Under the pieces are notes generated by a model, which saw only the letters and a program-made list of their open reading frames with translations, was not told where the DNA came from and did no database searches. The translations under genes and the position numbers were made by a program. Below, piece after piece: positions 19,479 through 30,767 of a stretch of 64,000 bases of DNA. This stretch comes from Haloarcula ordinaria (lineage in GTDB: Archaea; Halobacteriota; Halobacteria; Halobacteriales; Haloarculaceae): assembly GCF_029338275.1 (NCBI RefSeq), contig NZ_CP119789.1:372001-436000 (forward strand), read 5' to 3'. Position 1 is the first letter of the stretch. The number at the start of each line of letters is the position of its first letter.

Positions 19479-21215
19479 ATGGACGCGAAGGCGGTCCGGG
19501 AGCGAGCGGGCGGACTACCGCGAGAGCCCGGCGTCTACCAGTTCGAGACCGGCGAGGAGCGGGTGCTCTACGTCGGGAAGGCCGTCGATTTGCGCAGTCG
19601 CGTCCGCTCGTACGCGGACCCGCGGAGCACGCGCATCGCGAAGATGGTCGGACGGGCCGACCGCATCGACTTCGCGGTGACCGACACGGAGACCCAGGCG
19701 CTCCTGCTGGAGGCGAACCTCATCAAGCGCCACCGGCCGCCGTACAACGTCCGCCTGAAGGACGACAAGTCCTATCCGCTGGTGCAACTGACCGACCACG
19801 CCGTCCCGCGCATCGAGGTGACCCGCGACCCCGAGGAGGGCGCGACGGTGTACGGCCCGTTCACCGACAAGGGGCGCGTCGAAGTGGTCATCAAGGCGCT
19901 CCGCGAGACCTACGGCCTCCGGGGCTGTACGGACCACAAGTACAGCACGCGCGAGCGTCCGTGCCTGGACTACGAGATGGGCATCTGCACCGCTCCGTGT
20001 ACCGGTGAAATCGACGCAGCGGACTACGCCGAGGACGTCGAGTCGGTGACGCGGTTCTTCGAGGGCGAGACGGGCATCCTCTCGGACCCGCTCCGTCGCG
20101 AGATGGAGGCCGCCGCCGCGGCCCAGGAGTTCGAGCGGGCCGCGAACCTGCGAGATAAACTCGACGCCGTGGAGGCGTTCCACAGTGGCGGTGACAGCGC
20201 AGTCAGCGACTCGACGTACTCGGAGACGACCGACGTGCTGGGCGTTGCCGTCGAAGGCGAGAAGGCCATCGTCGCCAGACTACACGCAGAGAGCGGCAAA
20301 CTCGTGGACCGCTCCCGACACACGCTCGACGCACCGGACGGCGAGGGGGCGGCAGGCGTCTACCGGGCCTTCATCCCCCAGTACTACGCCGAACGCGAAC
20401 TGCCCGACGCCATCCTCTGTGCCGAGGACCCCGCCGACGCCGAGCTGGAGGGGTGGCTGGCGAGCGAAGGTGTGGCCCTGCGAGTCCCGGGCGCGGGCCG
20501 CGAGGCGACGCTGGTCGACCTCGCACTGAAGAACGCCCGACAGCGGGGCGGGAGTGACGACGACGTGGGTCGACTCGCCGACGCGCTGGGCATCGACCGC
20601 CCGGAGCGAATCGAGGGGTTCGACGTGAGCCACGCTCAGGGGCGGAGCGTCGTCGGGTCGAACGTCACGTTCGTCGACGGCCACCCGCAGAAGTCCGGCT
20701 ACCGCCGGAAGAAGCTCACCGAGCGCAACGACGACTACGCGAACATGCACGACCTGGTCCGGTGGCGAGCCGTTCGTTCCCTCGAAGGCAGGGACGACCG
20801 GGTCGACCCCGACCTGTTGCTCATCGACGGCGGCGACGGCCAGCTCGGGGCGGCCCGGGACGCGCTGGCCGAGACGGGGTGGGAGGTCCCGGTCGTCGCG
20901 CTCGCGAAAGACGAAGAGCTCGTCATCACGGCCGACGGCGTCTACGACTGGCCAGACGACGCCCCCCACCTCCACCTGCTCCAGCGGGTCCGGGACGAGG
21001 CTCACCGCTTCGCCGTCCAGTACCACCAGACGCTCCGGGACGACGTCTCGACGGCACTCGACGACGTGCCCGGTATCGGGCCGAAGACGCGGACTCGCCT
21101 GCTCCGCCGCTTCGGCAGCATCGACGGCGTCCGGGGGGCGTCGCTGGCGGAGCTGACCGCCGTCGACGGCGTCGGCGAGGCCACGGCGGAGACGATTCGC
21201 ACGCGGCTGAACTGA
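19479..21215 (+). CDS. uvrC: Excinuclease ABC subunit C
   Basis: A 578-residue nuclease of the UvrABC repair system that makes both incisions around a bulky lesion. The N-terminal GIY-YIG domain is PGVYQF...[15 protein letters not shown] (about residues 18-42). Cysteine-rich [27 protein letters not shown] follows, then the UvrB-interacting UVR motif (about 204-238). The RNase-H-like C-terminal nuclease has [16 protein letters not shown] and [11 protein letters not shown]. Tandem helix-hairpin-helix motifs end the protein. I prefer the ATG at 19479, since a GTG three bases earlier is also possible. uvrB is in this window at 28.7-30.7 kb. Confidence 0.95.
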   Translation: MDAKAVRERAGGLPREPGVYQFETGEERVLYVGKAVDLRSRVRSYADPRSTRIAKMVGRADRIDFAVTDTETQALLLEANLIKRHRPPYNVRLKDDKSYPLVQLTDHAVPRIEVTRDPEEGATVYGPFTDKGRVEVVIKALRETYGLRGCTDHKYSTRERPCLDYEMGICTAPCTGEIDAADYAEDVESVTRFFEGETGILSDPLRREMEAAAAAQEFERAANLRDKLDAVEAFHSGGDSAVSDSTYSETTDVLGVAVEGEKAIVARLHAESGKLVDRSRHTLDAPDGEGAAGVYRAFIPQYYAERELPDAILCAEDPADAELEGWLASEGVALRVPGAGREATLVDLALKNARQRGGSDDDVGRLADALGIDRPERIEGFDVSHAQGRSVVGSNVTFVDGHPQKSGYRRKKLTERNDDYANMHDLVRWRAVRSLEGRDDRVDPDLLLIDGGDGQLGAARDALAETGWEVPVVALAKDEELVITADGVYDWPDDAPHLHLLQRVRDEAHRFAVQYHQTLRDDVSTALDDVPGIGPKTRTRLLRRFGSIDGVRGASLAELTAVDGVGEATAETIRTRLN

Positions 21216-21803
21216 TTTCGTATAGCAGATAGCGATACATCACGGAGATCGAGCGAACTTGTGGCAACTGCTCGAAAACGCCGGATAATCGGGTTACAGC
21301 CGTCTTCGGGCGAGACGTGAACTACGAACTCCGCTGGTCTCGCGCTGACAGTGCTGCTGGTCGCGCTCTCGTTCGGTGTCGAAGTACTGCTTGGCGTCTG
21401 GTGGCCGGCGGAACCCCCCGCGCTGCTCGTCGGTGGACTGGCTGATTCTTGGGCGACACCGGTATGGTACCAGTTTGCGACCGACACTACCGACTGGGAG
21501 GAGTGGGGCAGCCGCCGGCGACGCTGTGCTCGCTGTAGGCAGACGAGCAGACCGCTACGTCGGTGACACGGTCGGTCTCATCGACCGGGTAGTCGTAGGA
21601 AGCGACTGGGACGGGCCGACCGTCCAGCTCCTGCCGGTCTGGCATGGTGCGTTACATCGGAACGGGCAATGACTGATTGTGGGCGGAGGAAATCACTCGA
21701 AGGGGGTTCTGGGCGGTATTGAGGGCTCTCTGTACCGATATCGTTTCGCCGGACGCTGGCGAGTGTCTGACGCTGTACATCGCCTGCCGCTATACGAAAT
21801 CGA
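21214..21803. repeat. Non-coding segment bounded by inverted repeats (A and B)
   Basis: The left end at 21214 reads GATTTCGTATAGCAGATAGC, overlapping the uvrC stop codon. The right end at about 21776-21803 reads in reverse complement TCGATTTCGTATAGCGGCAG. The 13-nt core GATTTCGTATAGC is identical in both, and 20 of 26 positions agree over the longer match. The 590-nt interior holds only a broken reading frame (21351-21672). This fits a remnant transposon-like element, but the AT-rich ends could also be promoters. A similar pair bounds 23871-24600. The remaining stretch to 21923 shows no gene. Confidence 0.4.
21351..21672 (+). pseudogene. Possible frameshifted membrane-protein remnant
   Basis: One frame from a GTG at 21351 gives a credible hydrophobic start (VLLVALSFGVEVLLGVWWPAEPP) followed by LVGGLADSWATPVWYQFATDTTDWEEWG. 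It then degenerates into Arg-rich shadow sequence. The neighbouring frame becomes credible at about 21520 (AVGRRADRYVGDTVGLIDRVVVGSDWDGPTVQLLP) and ends at 21672. A single indel near 21510-21530 would join them. No family is recognised, so this could be chance. Confidence 0.3.
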
Positions 21804-21923
21804 TTCCACGCCGAAGCGTCCCGACACAGAACGACCCGGCAGCTCGGCGACGTCGCTGACCGACGGCATCCGAGGGCGAGGGGTCACCGAAGCGATTTCT
21901 ACGGGCATCACCTATGCTCGGCC

Positions 21924-22862
21924 ATGCACACGGGACGGCGGGTCGCGATGGCAGTCGTCGGGGTCGCGTCACTCTGTGTCTACGTGCTGGCGGCAATCGT
22001 GGGCTATCGGCTGATCGTCGAACTGTGGGCCCGTCGTCCCTCGCCGGCGGTCGCAGCGGCGGCGATTCTGTCGGGTGCCGTCATCTTCGGCCTGGTGAGT
22101 TACTGGGCCGGAACGGCACAGCTCAAGCGGTCGCTGGACGCGGTCGAACTCCCCTACGCCCGTGCGCCGGGTGTCTATCAGCGATTGGCGTGGCTCACCG
22201 AGCGGATGGACGTCCAGCCGCCGAGCCTGCTCGTCGCGCGCCTCCCGGTCCCGAACGCGTTCGCGATCGGCGGGTCCCAGGGTGCCATCGTCGTCGACAG
22301 GCGGCTGTTCGGGTTCCTCTCAGGTGAGGAGCTGGAGGCGCTGCTGGCACACGAGCTCGCTCACCTCGAGAATCGGGACGCGCTGGTCCAGACCATCGCC
22401 TACAGCCTCTTTCAGAACCTCGTCGGCCTCCTCGTCCTCCTCGTCCTCCCGGTGGCCGTCCTCGCTGGCGGTGTCGCACGGGCGCTGGCGCTGATCCGTG
22501 GCACGCCCGAGCGGTGGTCGGAGTCACAGCTCGGACGGGTCCAGCGCAACGCACTGGGGGTGGTCAGCCTCGTCGGGTTGGCGCTGACACTGGTCGTGCT
22601 CGCGTACTCCCGACGACGGGAGTGGGCCGCCGACGACCGGGCGGCGACCGTCACCGGGAACCCGCTCGCGCTCGCCCGCGCGCTGCGGAAGATAGAGCGC
22701 GCCTCGACGCCGGACCTGGGGCTGTTGACCCCGCTGTACGTCCACGGCGAGGACGACAGCCCCCTGTCGCAGTGGCTCTCGACGCACCCGCCGATGGACG
22801 ATAGAATCGAGCGACTCGTCGAGCGGGCCGACCGCGAGCGGACGGGACGGTTTCGGGGCTGA
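21924..22862 (+). CDS. HtpX-like M48 family membrane zinc metalloprotease
   Basis: A 312-residue membrane protease. Two N-terminal helices (VAMAVVGVASLCVYVLAAIVGY, AAAAILSGAVIFGLVSYW) precede the catalytic domain. It contains the zinc motif HELAH (H143, E144, H147), preceded by NAFAIGGSQGAIVVDRRLFGFLS as in HtpX. Two further helices separate this from REWAADDRAATVTG, which supplies the third zinc ligand Glu. The tail STHPPMDDRIERL is the standard M48 end. Such enzymes degrade misfolded membrane proteins. The gene sits between two inverted-repeat-bounded segments, with its stop abutting that of the convergent unknown gene. Confidence 0.85.
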   Translation: MHTGRRVAMAVVGVASLCVYVLAAIVGYRLIVELWARRPSPAVAAAAILSGAVIFGLVSYWAGTAQLKRSLDAVELPYARAPGVYQRLAWLTERMDVQPPSLLVARLPVPNAFAIGGSQGAIVVDRRLFGFLSGEELEALLAHELAHLENRDALVQTIAYSLFQNLVGLLVLLVLPVAVLAGGVARALALIRGTPERWSESQLGRVQRNALGVVSLVGLALTLVVLAYSRRREWAADDRAATVTGNPLALARALRKIERASTPDLGLLTPLYVHGEDDSPLSQWLSTHPPMDDRIERLVERADRERTGRFRG

Positions 22863-23789
22863 CTACGACGGGAACAGGTCTCGGAGCGTCGTCCGGAGGT
22901 CCTCGCTCCCCGGCGTCTGGGGCACCTGCTGGACGACATCGGTCTGCAGGTGACGTATTGCCTTCGAGGGCTCGATTTCGTCGAGCAACCGTCCGTACTT
23001 CAGCGCAGCCCGTGGGGAGACGTCGAACAGGAGGTCGCGCTTTCCCACGAGCGAGTGGGTTATCGAGAGCGTCTCGACGGCGGCGGAGACGAACGCCGCG
23101 CGGTCAGCCGGGGACCCGACGTCGGCGAGTGCCTGCTCCAAGAGTGTCTCGAGGGCGTCTTCGCGGTCGTGGATAGCCGGCGGGTCGTCGAGATACGTCG
23201 TCCCGTCGGGGAGTTCCGGGAGCATCCCGCGACGCGGGGCATACGAGAGGACAGCACCGGTCAGCGGCGTGGTCGAATCCGGCAGCGGGGCGTCGAGACG
23301 TTTCGAGGGGCTGGTGTCTGTGAAGACGACGAGGACGTTGGCGGGTTCGCCGGAGATAGCCTCCTCGTCCTCCGTCCCTGGACGCTCGAACCCCCGATTG
23401 ACGGCTTCTCGCAGCGTCGGTGGGACTGGCCCCGTATCACCCCGGAGTTGGACGTGGAGAACGACCGGACCGGCTGCGCTCTCGTCGAGAATCGCCCAGA
23501 GTGTCGGCACCGAATCCCGGGCGCTCGTCGACAGCTGATAGCACGGACAGCCGGCGTCGGCAGCCAGGAGCCGAGCGAGCGAACTGCCGCGCCAACCGGT
23601 CAGGTCGGCGACGTAGATCCAGGGGAGTGAGAAGACGGGGCCGACCGCGGCGTCGCCCTCGCTCGGGTCGAGCGAATCGGGCACCAGGTCGAGATACTGC
23701 GCCAGCGACTCGCGTTCGGGCGCGAAGTAGTCGCCGGCGGCGTCGGGAAGCGACGCCTCGAGTCGGCAATGGGGCGGAAGGTCGGGCAT
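22863..23789 (-). CDS. Degenerate MoxR-like AAA protein lacking Walker A
   Basis: A 308-residue protein with no intact nucleotide-binding site. GWRGSSLARLLAADAG (residues 65-80) lies where a MoxR-type ATPase has GxxGxGKT followed by LAxxLA. The region VVLHVQLRGDTGPVPPTLREAVNRG resembles the Walker B stretch, but its acidic pair is missing. NVLVVFTDTSPSKRLDAPLP resembles sensor 1. DVSPRAALKYGRLLD (residues 256-270) strongly resembles the MoxR lid motif SPRAxxxLxRA. I infer a pseudo-ATPase. Start MPDLPPH was chosen because upstream codons run through an AT-rich repeat. The family is otherwise unrecognised. Confidence 0.6.
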   Translation of the reverse strand: MPDLPPHCRLEASLPDAAGDYFAPERESLAQYLDLVPDSLDPSEGDAAVGPVFSLPWIYVADLTGWRGSSLARLLAADAGCPCYQLSTSARDSVPTLWAILDESAAGPVVLHVQLRGDTGPVPPTLREAVNRGFERPGTEDEEAISGEPANVLVVFTDTSPSKRLDAPLPDSTTPLTGAVLSYAPRRGMLPELPDGTTYLDDPPAIHDREDALETLLEQALADVGSPADRAAFVSAAVETLSITHSLVGKRDLLFDVSPRAALKYGRLLDEIEPSKAIRHLQTDVVQQVPQTPGSEDLRTTLRDLFPS

Positions 23790-23870
23790 GCGCGCCTTTC
23801 GACCGTCTCGGGCAAAACGATGCTGCTCCACGAAGAGCGCTAGCGAAGCGCCGGGGCGCACCGCAGAAGT

Positions 23871-24600
23871 CGATTCGATATAGCGGATAACAGTATATGG
23901 ACTGGAAAGCCCGAGCTGGACGAAACGCCGCAAGACGGCCCTGAGGACGGCAGAGCGGCACTGAACGGCCGGCTGAGATCCAGTCTTCAGACGCCGCTAC
24001 CAGCCTCGCCAGAACGTCGCCCCAGCCGTCAGTCACGGTGACGTCCCAGGCAGAGTCGAGTCGCTACCGTGGCCGCATCGGAACCTGGTCAAGACCACCA
24101 GAGTTCTCCGGAGAAGTGGCGACTCCGGCGAAGAACAGGACTTGGTTGTGACAGCGATGCCCGCGAGCGCGTCCAAGGGAGGGCCGGCCGGTTGCTCCCG
24201 AGCCACGGGTGTACAGGGATGAGAGTGAGTCGTAGTCCCAGAATCGAGGGCGGCTGCCGTGGCTAGATATCAGTCTAACGAGTGGACGCCGAGCATCGGG
24301 CACCGCTCGTCGGGAGGTCCCACGGCGACAGTTGCGGTGGAGCACCAGACCGGGTACGGACTGTCGGAGGCCCTCTGCGGAGCCCGAAGACCGGCACCAC
24401 GACGTGAGGAACGGCTCGTCGGTCGGCTGCTCACAGGGGATAAAACAGGCATGCGGCTGCCCGTCGAGCGGTCCGCGTCGGAGCAGCTTGCGTCCAGAAA
24501 GCCCAATTCGACAGTTTAGGGTAGGCTTCGACCGAATTCAGCGGTGAATCTGTGGACCGGGAGATATTCATTATATATCAGATATCGCTATATCAAATCT
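23871..24600. repeat. Non-coding segment bounded by inverted repeats (C and D)
   Basis: The left end CGATTCGATATAGCGGATAA (23871-23890) and the reverse complement of the right end, AGATTTGATATAGCGATATC (24581-24600), share GATTyGATATAGCG with 13 of 14 positions identical. Both continue to a TATAT block. They belong to the same family as the pair at 21214-21803. The surrounding 930-nt gap (23790-24719) shows no convincing gene: internal open frames are short and lack recognisable features. It may be a second copy of the same kind of element, diverged inside. Confidence 0.4.
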
Positions 24601-24719
24601 CAGCCGCTACTGCTGACGTCCTTCGAGTCCCGTGCATTCGCACTCCGTCGCTCGTGGAGCCCAGACACCTCTGCATTGGGGGGAGTCACCGAGACGAAGA
24701 GGCGCAAGTCGGGCGACCG

Positions 24720-25916
24720 TCACTCCGCGCTGGTCGTCCGCGAGAGCAGTGCGTCCGTGATGGTGTCGGCCCGCTGGATCAGCACCGAGCCGAGGATACT
24801 CATCACGAGCACGTAGCCGACGGTGAACGCGGGGATGACGGTTCCCAGTCGGCCGGTGCCGATGCTGGCGGCCAGCGTCGCGAGGACGAGCGAGAACTCG
24901 CCCCGCGGGACCAGTCCCAGGCCGACCCGTAACGACCGCCGTCGAGTCAAGTCGTAGACGCGACCCGAGAGGGTGCCACTGACGAACTTGGCCAGAGTCG
25001 TCAGGACCACAGCCGCGCCGACGAGGGCGGCGACGCCGGCGACGAGTGTGACGTCCGTCGTCAGCCCGATACTGAAGAAGAACACCGCTGCGAAGATGTC
25101 CCGGGCGGGCGTGACGACGTGTTCGATGCGCTCGACGTGGCTGGTCTGGCTCAGGCCAGTGCCGAGGAAGAACGCGGCGACAGCCTCGCTAACGCCAAGT
25201 GCGAGCGCCGCGCCGGCGACGAGCGTCGTCAGCCCGACGATGCGGAGCACGAACAGCTCGTCGGAGGTGGTCGAAAAGACCCGGTCGAGCCACCCCGCGC
25301 CGTACCACGCGATGGCGGCGAGACCGCCGAGGAAGAGGAACGCCGTTCCGACGGAGATGACGGCCTGGCGGAGGCCACCGCCACCGGTGATGGCTGCGAG
25401 CAGGGCGAGGTACACCGCGATGAGGATGTCTTCGAAGACGAGTGTCCCGAGGATGGGGCTGGACTCGTCGTTGGCGATCCACCCTTCCTGGATGAGCGAC
25501 TTGGTGATGACGGCGCTCGAAGAGATGTAGACGATGCCGGCGAGGAACAGCGTCTCGACGATGGGCCAGCCGAGGGCGAGGCCGATGGCCGCACCGACGC
25601 CGAAGTTGATCAGGAAATCGATGCCGCCGACGGCGGTGATACGCTTGCGGTCCTGGAGGAGCTGGTCCACGCTGAACTCCAGACCGAGGAAGAACAGGAG
25701 GAAGACGACGCCCAGCTCCGCCAGCACGTCGATGAACTCTCTGTCGCCGACGAGGGCGACAGGCAGCCCCAGTATGGATGTCGGTTCGTTCGGACCGAGG
25801 ACGATGCCGACGACGATGTAGGCCGGGATGACCGAGAGGGTGCTCCGGGTCGCCAGTCCACCGGCGATAGCGATACCGGTGAGCGCGATGCCGACCTCCA
25901 GCAGCAGCTCGGCCAT
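24720..25916 (-). CDS. khtU: CPA2-family cation/proton antiporter (KhtU-like)
   Basis: A 398-residue integral membrane transporter with about 12 helices and the CPA2/Kef core: IPAYIVVGIVLGPN, LGVVFLLFFLGLEFS, ISSSAVITKSLIQEGW and FEDILIAVYLALL. The late EAVAAFFLGTGLS and RGEFSLVLATLA are also typical. It exchanges K+ (or Na+) for H+. There is no C-terminal RCK domain, because that function is on the separate upstream gene, as in Bacillus KhtTU. Start MAELLLEVG overlaps the upstream stop by 1 nt (TGATG). Confidence 0.85.
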   Translation of the reverse strand: MAELLLEVGIALTGIAIAGGLATRSTLSVIPAYIVVGIVLGPNEPTSILGLPVALVGDREFIDVLAELGVVFLLFFLGLEFSVDQLLQDRKRITAVGGIDFLINFGVGAAIGLALGWPIVETLFLAGIVYISSSAVITKSLIQEGWIANDESSPILGTLVFEDILIAVYLALLAAITGGGGLRQAVISVGTAFLFLGGLAAIAWYGAGWLDRVFSTTSDELFVLRIVGLTTLVAGAALALGVSEAVAAFFLGTGLSQTSHVERIEHVVTPARDIFAAVFFFSIGLTTDVTLVAGVAALVGAAVVLTTLAKFVSGTLSGRVYDLTRRRSLRVGLGLVPRGEFSLVLATLAASIGTGRLGTVIPAFTVGYVLVMSILGSVLIQRADTITDALLSRTTSAE

Positions 25917-26404
25917 CAGTCTTCGTCCGACTCGACCAGGCGTTCCAGGGCGTCGAGCTCCTCCCGCGTGCCCAGCGCCACGAGGATGTCCCCCGCGTGG
26001 AACGTCTCGTCGGGGTCGGGGTTCGGAATCGTCTCCGATTCCCGCTGGATGGCGATGACGGAGGCACCAGACCGCTTTCGCAGGTTCGCGTCGGCGAGCG
26101 TCTGGCCCTCCAGGCCACAGCCCACCTCGACGTCGACCCACTCGATGATGGCGTCGCCGAGCGGGACTTCGACGTCGCTCAGTTCCACCGGCTGGAAGTA
26201 CGCGCCCTGGATGATGGCACCGACCTCGCGGGCGCGCTGCCCCGAGAGGGTAAAGAGGCGCTCGGCGTCCGCGTCGGGACTGGTCTTGTGGAAGAACTCG
26301 CGTTTGCCGTCGTGGTGCATCACCAGGACGAGCCGCTCGTCGCCGTCGAGATCGACTTCGAACTTCTTGCCGACGCCCGGCACGTCAGTCTCGTAGACGG
26401 TCAT
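25916..26404 (-). CDS. khtT: Antiporter regulatory subunit with TrkA-C (RCK-C) domain (KhtT-like)
   Basis: A 162-residue cytosolic protein. The N-terminal domain (MTVYETDVPGVGKKFEVDLDG, then RLVLVMHHDGKREFF) matches the KhtT N-terminal region. The C-terminal RCK-C domain starts near residue 85 (DVEVGCGLEGQTLADANLRKRSGASVIAI) and ends DPDETFHAGDILVALGTREEL. In Bacillus, KhtT gates KhtU in response to nucleotides and pH. The translational coupling to the antiporter gene supports the same pairing here. The ligand is unknown. Confidence 0.85.
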   Translation of the reverse strand: MTVYETDVPGVGKKFEVDLDGDERLVLVMHHDGKREFFHKTSPDADAERLFTLSGQRAREVGAIIQGAYFQPVELSDVEVPLGDAIIEWVDVEVGCGLEGQTLADANLRKRSGASVIAIQRESETIPNPDPDETFHAGDILVALGTREELDALERLVESDED

Positions 26405-26447
26405 ACAGATGCAACTCGCGGCACGAAAATAAACATCCGGTCCCCGG

Positions 26448-26909
26448 TCACTCGACCGAGAGAACCTCGACCTCGAAGGTGAGCGTCTCGCCGGCCAGGT
26501 CGTGGTTGAAGTCGACGCGGACGACCTCGTCGTCGGTATGCGAGACGGTCCCCGGGAGCCCCTGTTCGGTCTGAATCTGCATGCCGACCTCGGGCTCGTG
26601 GCCCTCGACCATCGCCGCGAACTCGTCGGCGTCGTAGTCGATGACGCGGTCGTCGCTGCGCTCGCCGTAGGCCGCTTCGGGCGGGATTGTCACCGTGTCG
26701 GTGTCGCCTTCGTCCATCCCTTCGAGGGCCTCGTCGAGCCCATCGATGACCTTCCCAGCCCCGACCTCGAACGTGAGCGGGCTGAACTCGCGGCGCGTCT
26801 CCAGGCCGGCCTCCTCGGCGACCGCCTCGCGTGAGGTGTCGAAGACGGTGTCGTCGTCGTGACGGCCGACGTACTCGATGGTGACGGTGTCACCTGCTGT
26901 GATTGGCAT
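26448..26909 (-). CDS. FKBP-type peptidyl-prolyl isomerase, SlyD-like
   Basis: A 153-residue chaperone/isomerase. The FKBP strands are visible in VTIEYVGRHDDDTVFDTS and FEVGAGKVIDGLDEALEGMDEGD, with VTIPPEAAYGER following. The inserted-in-flap domain sits between about residues 83 and 130 (GMQIQTEQGLPGTVSHTDDEVVRVDFNHDLAGETLTFEVEV), as in archaeal short- and long-type FKBPs and bacterial SlyD. There is no His-rich metal-binding tail. It catalyses proline isomerisation during folding and is cytosolic. Confidence 0.9.
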   Translation of the reverse strand: MPITAGDTVTIEYVGRHDDDTVFDTSREAVAEEAGLETRREFSPLTFEVGAGKVIDGLDEALEGMDEGDTDTVTIPPEAAYGERSDDRVIDYDADEFAAMVEGHEPEVGMQIQTEQGLPGTVSHTDDEVVRVDFNHDLAGETLTFEVEVLSVE

Positions 26910-26958
26910 ACGGACGGGACATCGGGACGAGGGATAAGCCGTCTGGTCGCGAAGCGAG

Positions 26959-28506
26959 TCACGGACCGAACAGCCGACGGCCGTGCCGGTAGCACAGCGC
27001 CAGGGAGAGCCCCCAGAGGAGGTGCCCGACGAACGCGAGTGCCGTCAGGTTCGGCAGCCCGGCGTCGATGCCGACCAGTCGGAGCCACACCGGCATGACT
27101 ACGCCGGAGGCGACCAGCCACAGCGCCGTCGCCCACGCGAGGCTGACGCCGTAGTACCGGACGTACTCGCCGTGCCGTCGGGGAGTGACCGCGACGAGGG
27201 CGGCGTAGACGAGACCGAAGACGACGCTGTGGAACTGGTGGGTAATCCACGCGACCCAGGCGTCGGTCGCGCCGTAGAGCGCGCCGATAATCGGGATGCC
27301 ACCACCGAGGACGTAGAACGGAATCGCCATCATCGCGCCGGCGAGCAGCGACGCGCCGACTGCGATGGCGGTCTCGGTCCAGGAGATGCCGTAGGTGGTG
27401 TCCGTCGAGTCGGTGGCCGACGTGTCGGTGTCGGCCCGCGGGAGGGCAAGCGAGATGGTCGTGCCGTCGTCGGTGACCGTCGCGTCGACGTCGGCCCCGT
27501 AGCTATCAGCGAGCAGGCGGACGAAGTTCAGCCCGAACCCGGTCGACCGGTCGCTGTAGTCGGCGATCTCGCCCCGCTCGATGAGGGCCTGCTGCGTCGG
27601 CGGGAGTCCGGGCCCGTCGTCGGTGACGTCGAGCGTCACCCGGTCGGCGTCGGTCGAGAGGGTGACCTCGACGACCGGCGTATCGCTGTGGCTGTAGGCG
27701 ACGGCGTTCTCGACCAGGTCGGCGACGACGTGTTCGAGCAGTGGATTGGCCCAGACGGTCACGTCGGCCGCCGAGTCGGTCTCGACGACGTACCGTGCGT
27801 CGGGGAACTGCCGCCGGACGGACTCGACCGCCTGCTCGACACAGGGCACGACGGCGACGGCTTCGAGCCCGTCGCCCGACCGACTGCCCCGCGTGATGTG
27901 TTTGACGTTCTCGACGGTCGTTCGCACGTCGCCCGACCGCCGGTCGATGGCGTCGAGCGTCGCGTCCGTGAGCTCGCCCTCGTTGCCCCGCGCGACCTCG
28001 ACGCGGCCTCGGATGACGGTCAGGGCGTTGAGGACTTCGTCCCTGAGGAGGCGGTTGACCATCACCGACCGATTGGCCTCCTGTCTGAGTTCGTACCGCT
28101 GGCGCTCGGTGTTGGCGGCGTAGACGCCCGTCAGCGCGCCGCCGACGCTCCCGCCGATGAGGAAGTTCGAGAGGTACGCCTGCGACCGGGCGGACATGAA
28201 CCCGCCGGGGCCCGTGCTGCCAAGCAGGGTCAGGACGACGAGGAGGAACATCGCCGTCGTCCCGGCGAGACACCAGAGTGTGACCGTCCGAACGAACGAG
28301 CGCTCGAACTCCCCGACGACGAGGGCGACGCCGAACGCCGCGAGCGCCAACCCCAGGACGAGCGGGACGATACCGGCGATGACGAACGAGGTGGGGTCGT
28401 CGTAGGCCGCGAGCGTGACGGTAAAGCGCGTGAGGAAGAAGCCGAGTCCCGCGACGACGAGGCCACTGAGCGCGAACCTGTCGCGGACCAACGATTCAGT
28501 CGTCAT
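26959..28506 (-). CDS. Histidine-kinase-like protein with D in place of the H-box His and a C-terminal membrane module
   Basis: A 515-residue protein. The N-terminal 130 residues hold four hydrophobic helices. A DHp-like helix follows (NRLLRDEVLNALTVIRGRVEVARG) in which Asp156 occupies the place of the phospho-accepting His of the usual RHE/RHD motif. The ATPase domain is intact: N box DLVENAVAYS (N267), G1 DDGPGLPP and G2 STGFGLNFVR. After a DTDTSATDSTDTT linker come about four more membrane helices (residues 375-515: IAVGASLLAGAMMAIPFYVLGG, VVFGLVYAALVAV, WATALWLVASGVVM, LVGHLLWGLSLAL-like). No response regulator gene is adjacent. Confidence 0.75.
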   Translation of the reverse strand: MTTESLVRDRFALSGLVVAGLGFFLTRFTVTLAAYDDPTSFVIAGIVPLVLGLALAAFGVALVVGEFERSFVRTVTLWCLAGTTAMFLLVVLTLLGSTGPGGFMSARSQAYLSNFLIGGSVGGALTGVYAANTERQRYELRQEANRSVMVNRLLRDEVLNALTVIRGRVEVARGNEGELTDATLDAIDRRSGDVRTTVENVKHITRGSRSGDGLEAVAVVPCVEQAVESVRRQFPDARYVVETDSAADVTVWANPLLEHVVADLVENAVAYSHSDTPVVEVTLSTDADRVTLDVTDDGPGLPPTQQALIERGEIADYSDRSTGFGLNFVRLLADSYGADVDATVTDDGTTISLALPRADTDTSATDSTDTTYGISWTETAIAVGASLLAGAMMAIPFYVLGGGIPIIGALYGATDAWVAWITHQFHSVVFGLVYAALVAVTPRRHGEYVRYYGVSLAWATALWLVASGVVMPVWLRLVGIDAGLPNLTALAFVGHLLWGLSLALCYRHGRRLFGP

Positions 28507-28655
28507 AGCTACGTTCCAGTCTCCGGTAACCCGATAGCGTCGATATTGTTACCATCTACCGTAGACTTACTAGTGCTTTTCGGGAGTTAGCTCCACTCGT
28601 CCGAGACAGCCCGAGTCACGAGGGCAGAACGGAGTCGAGAACCCACACCCCGGCG

Positions 28656-30716
<2,061 letters not shown>

Positions 30717-30767
30717 TACCAGAGGGTAGGGCTGGAACGTCTTGAGCAGTACGCTCTCCCGGTCGGG

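Noticed and set aside
21214..24600. Functional insertion sequence
   Set aside because: No transposase or DDE/HUH motif is present in any frame, so only a remnant or non-autonomous element can be proposed.
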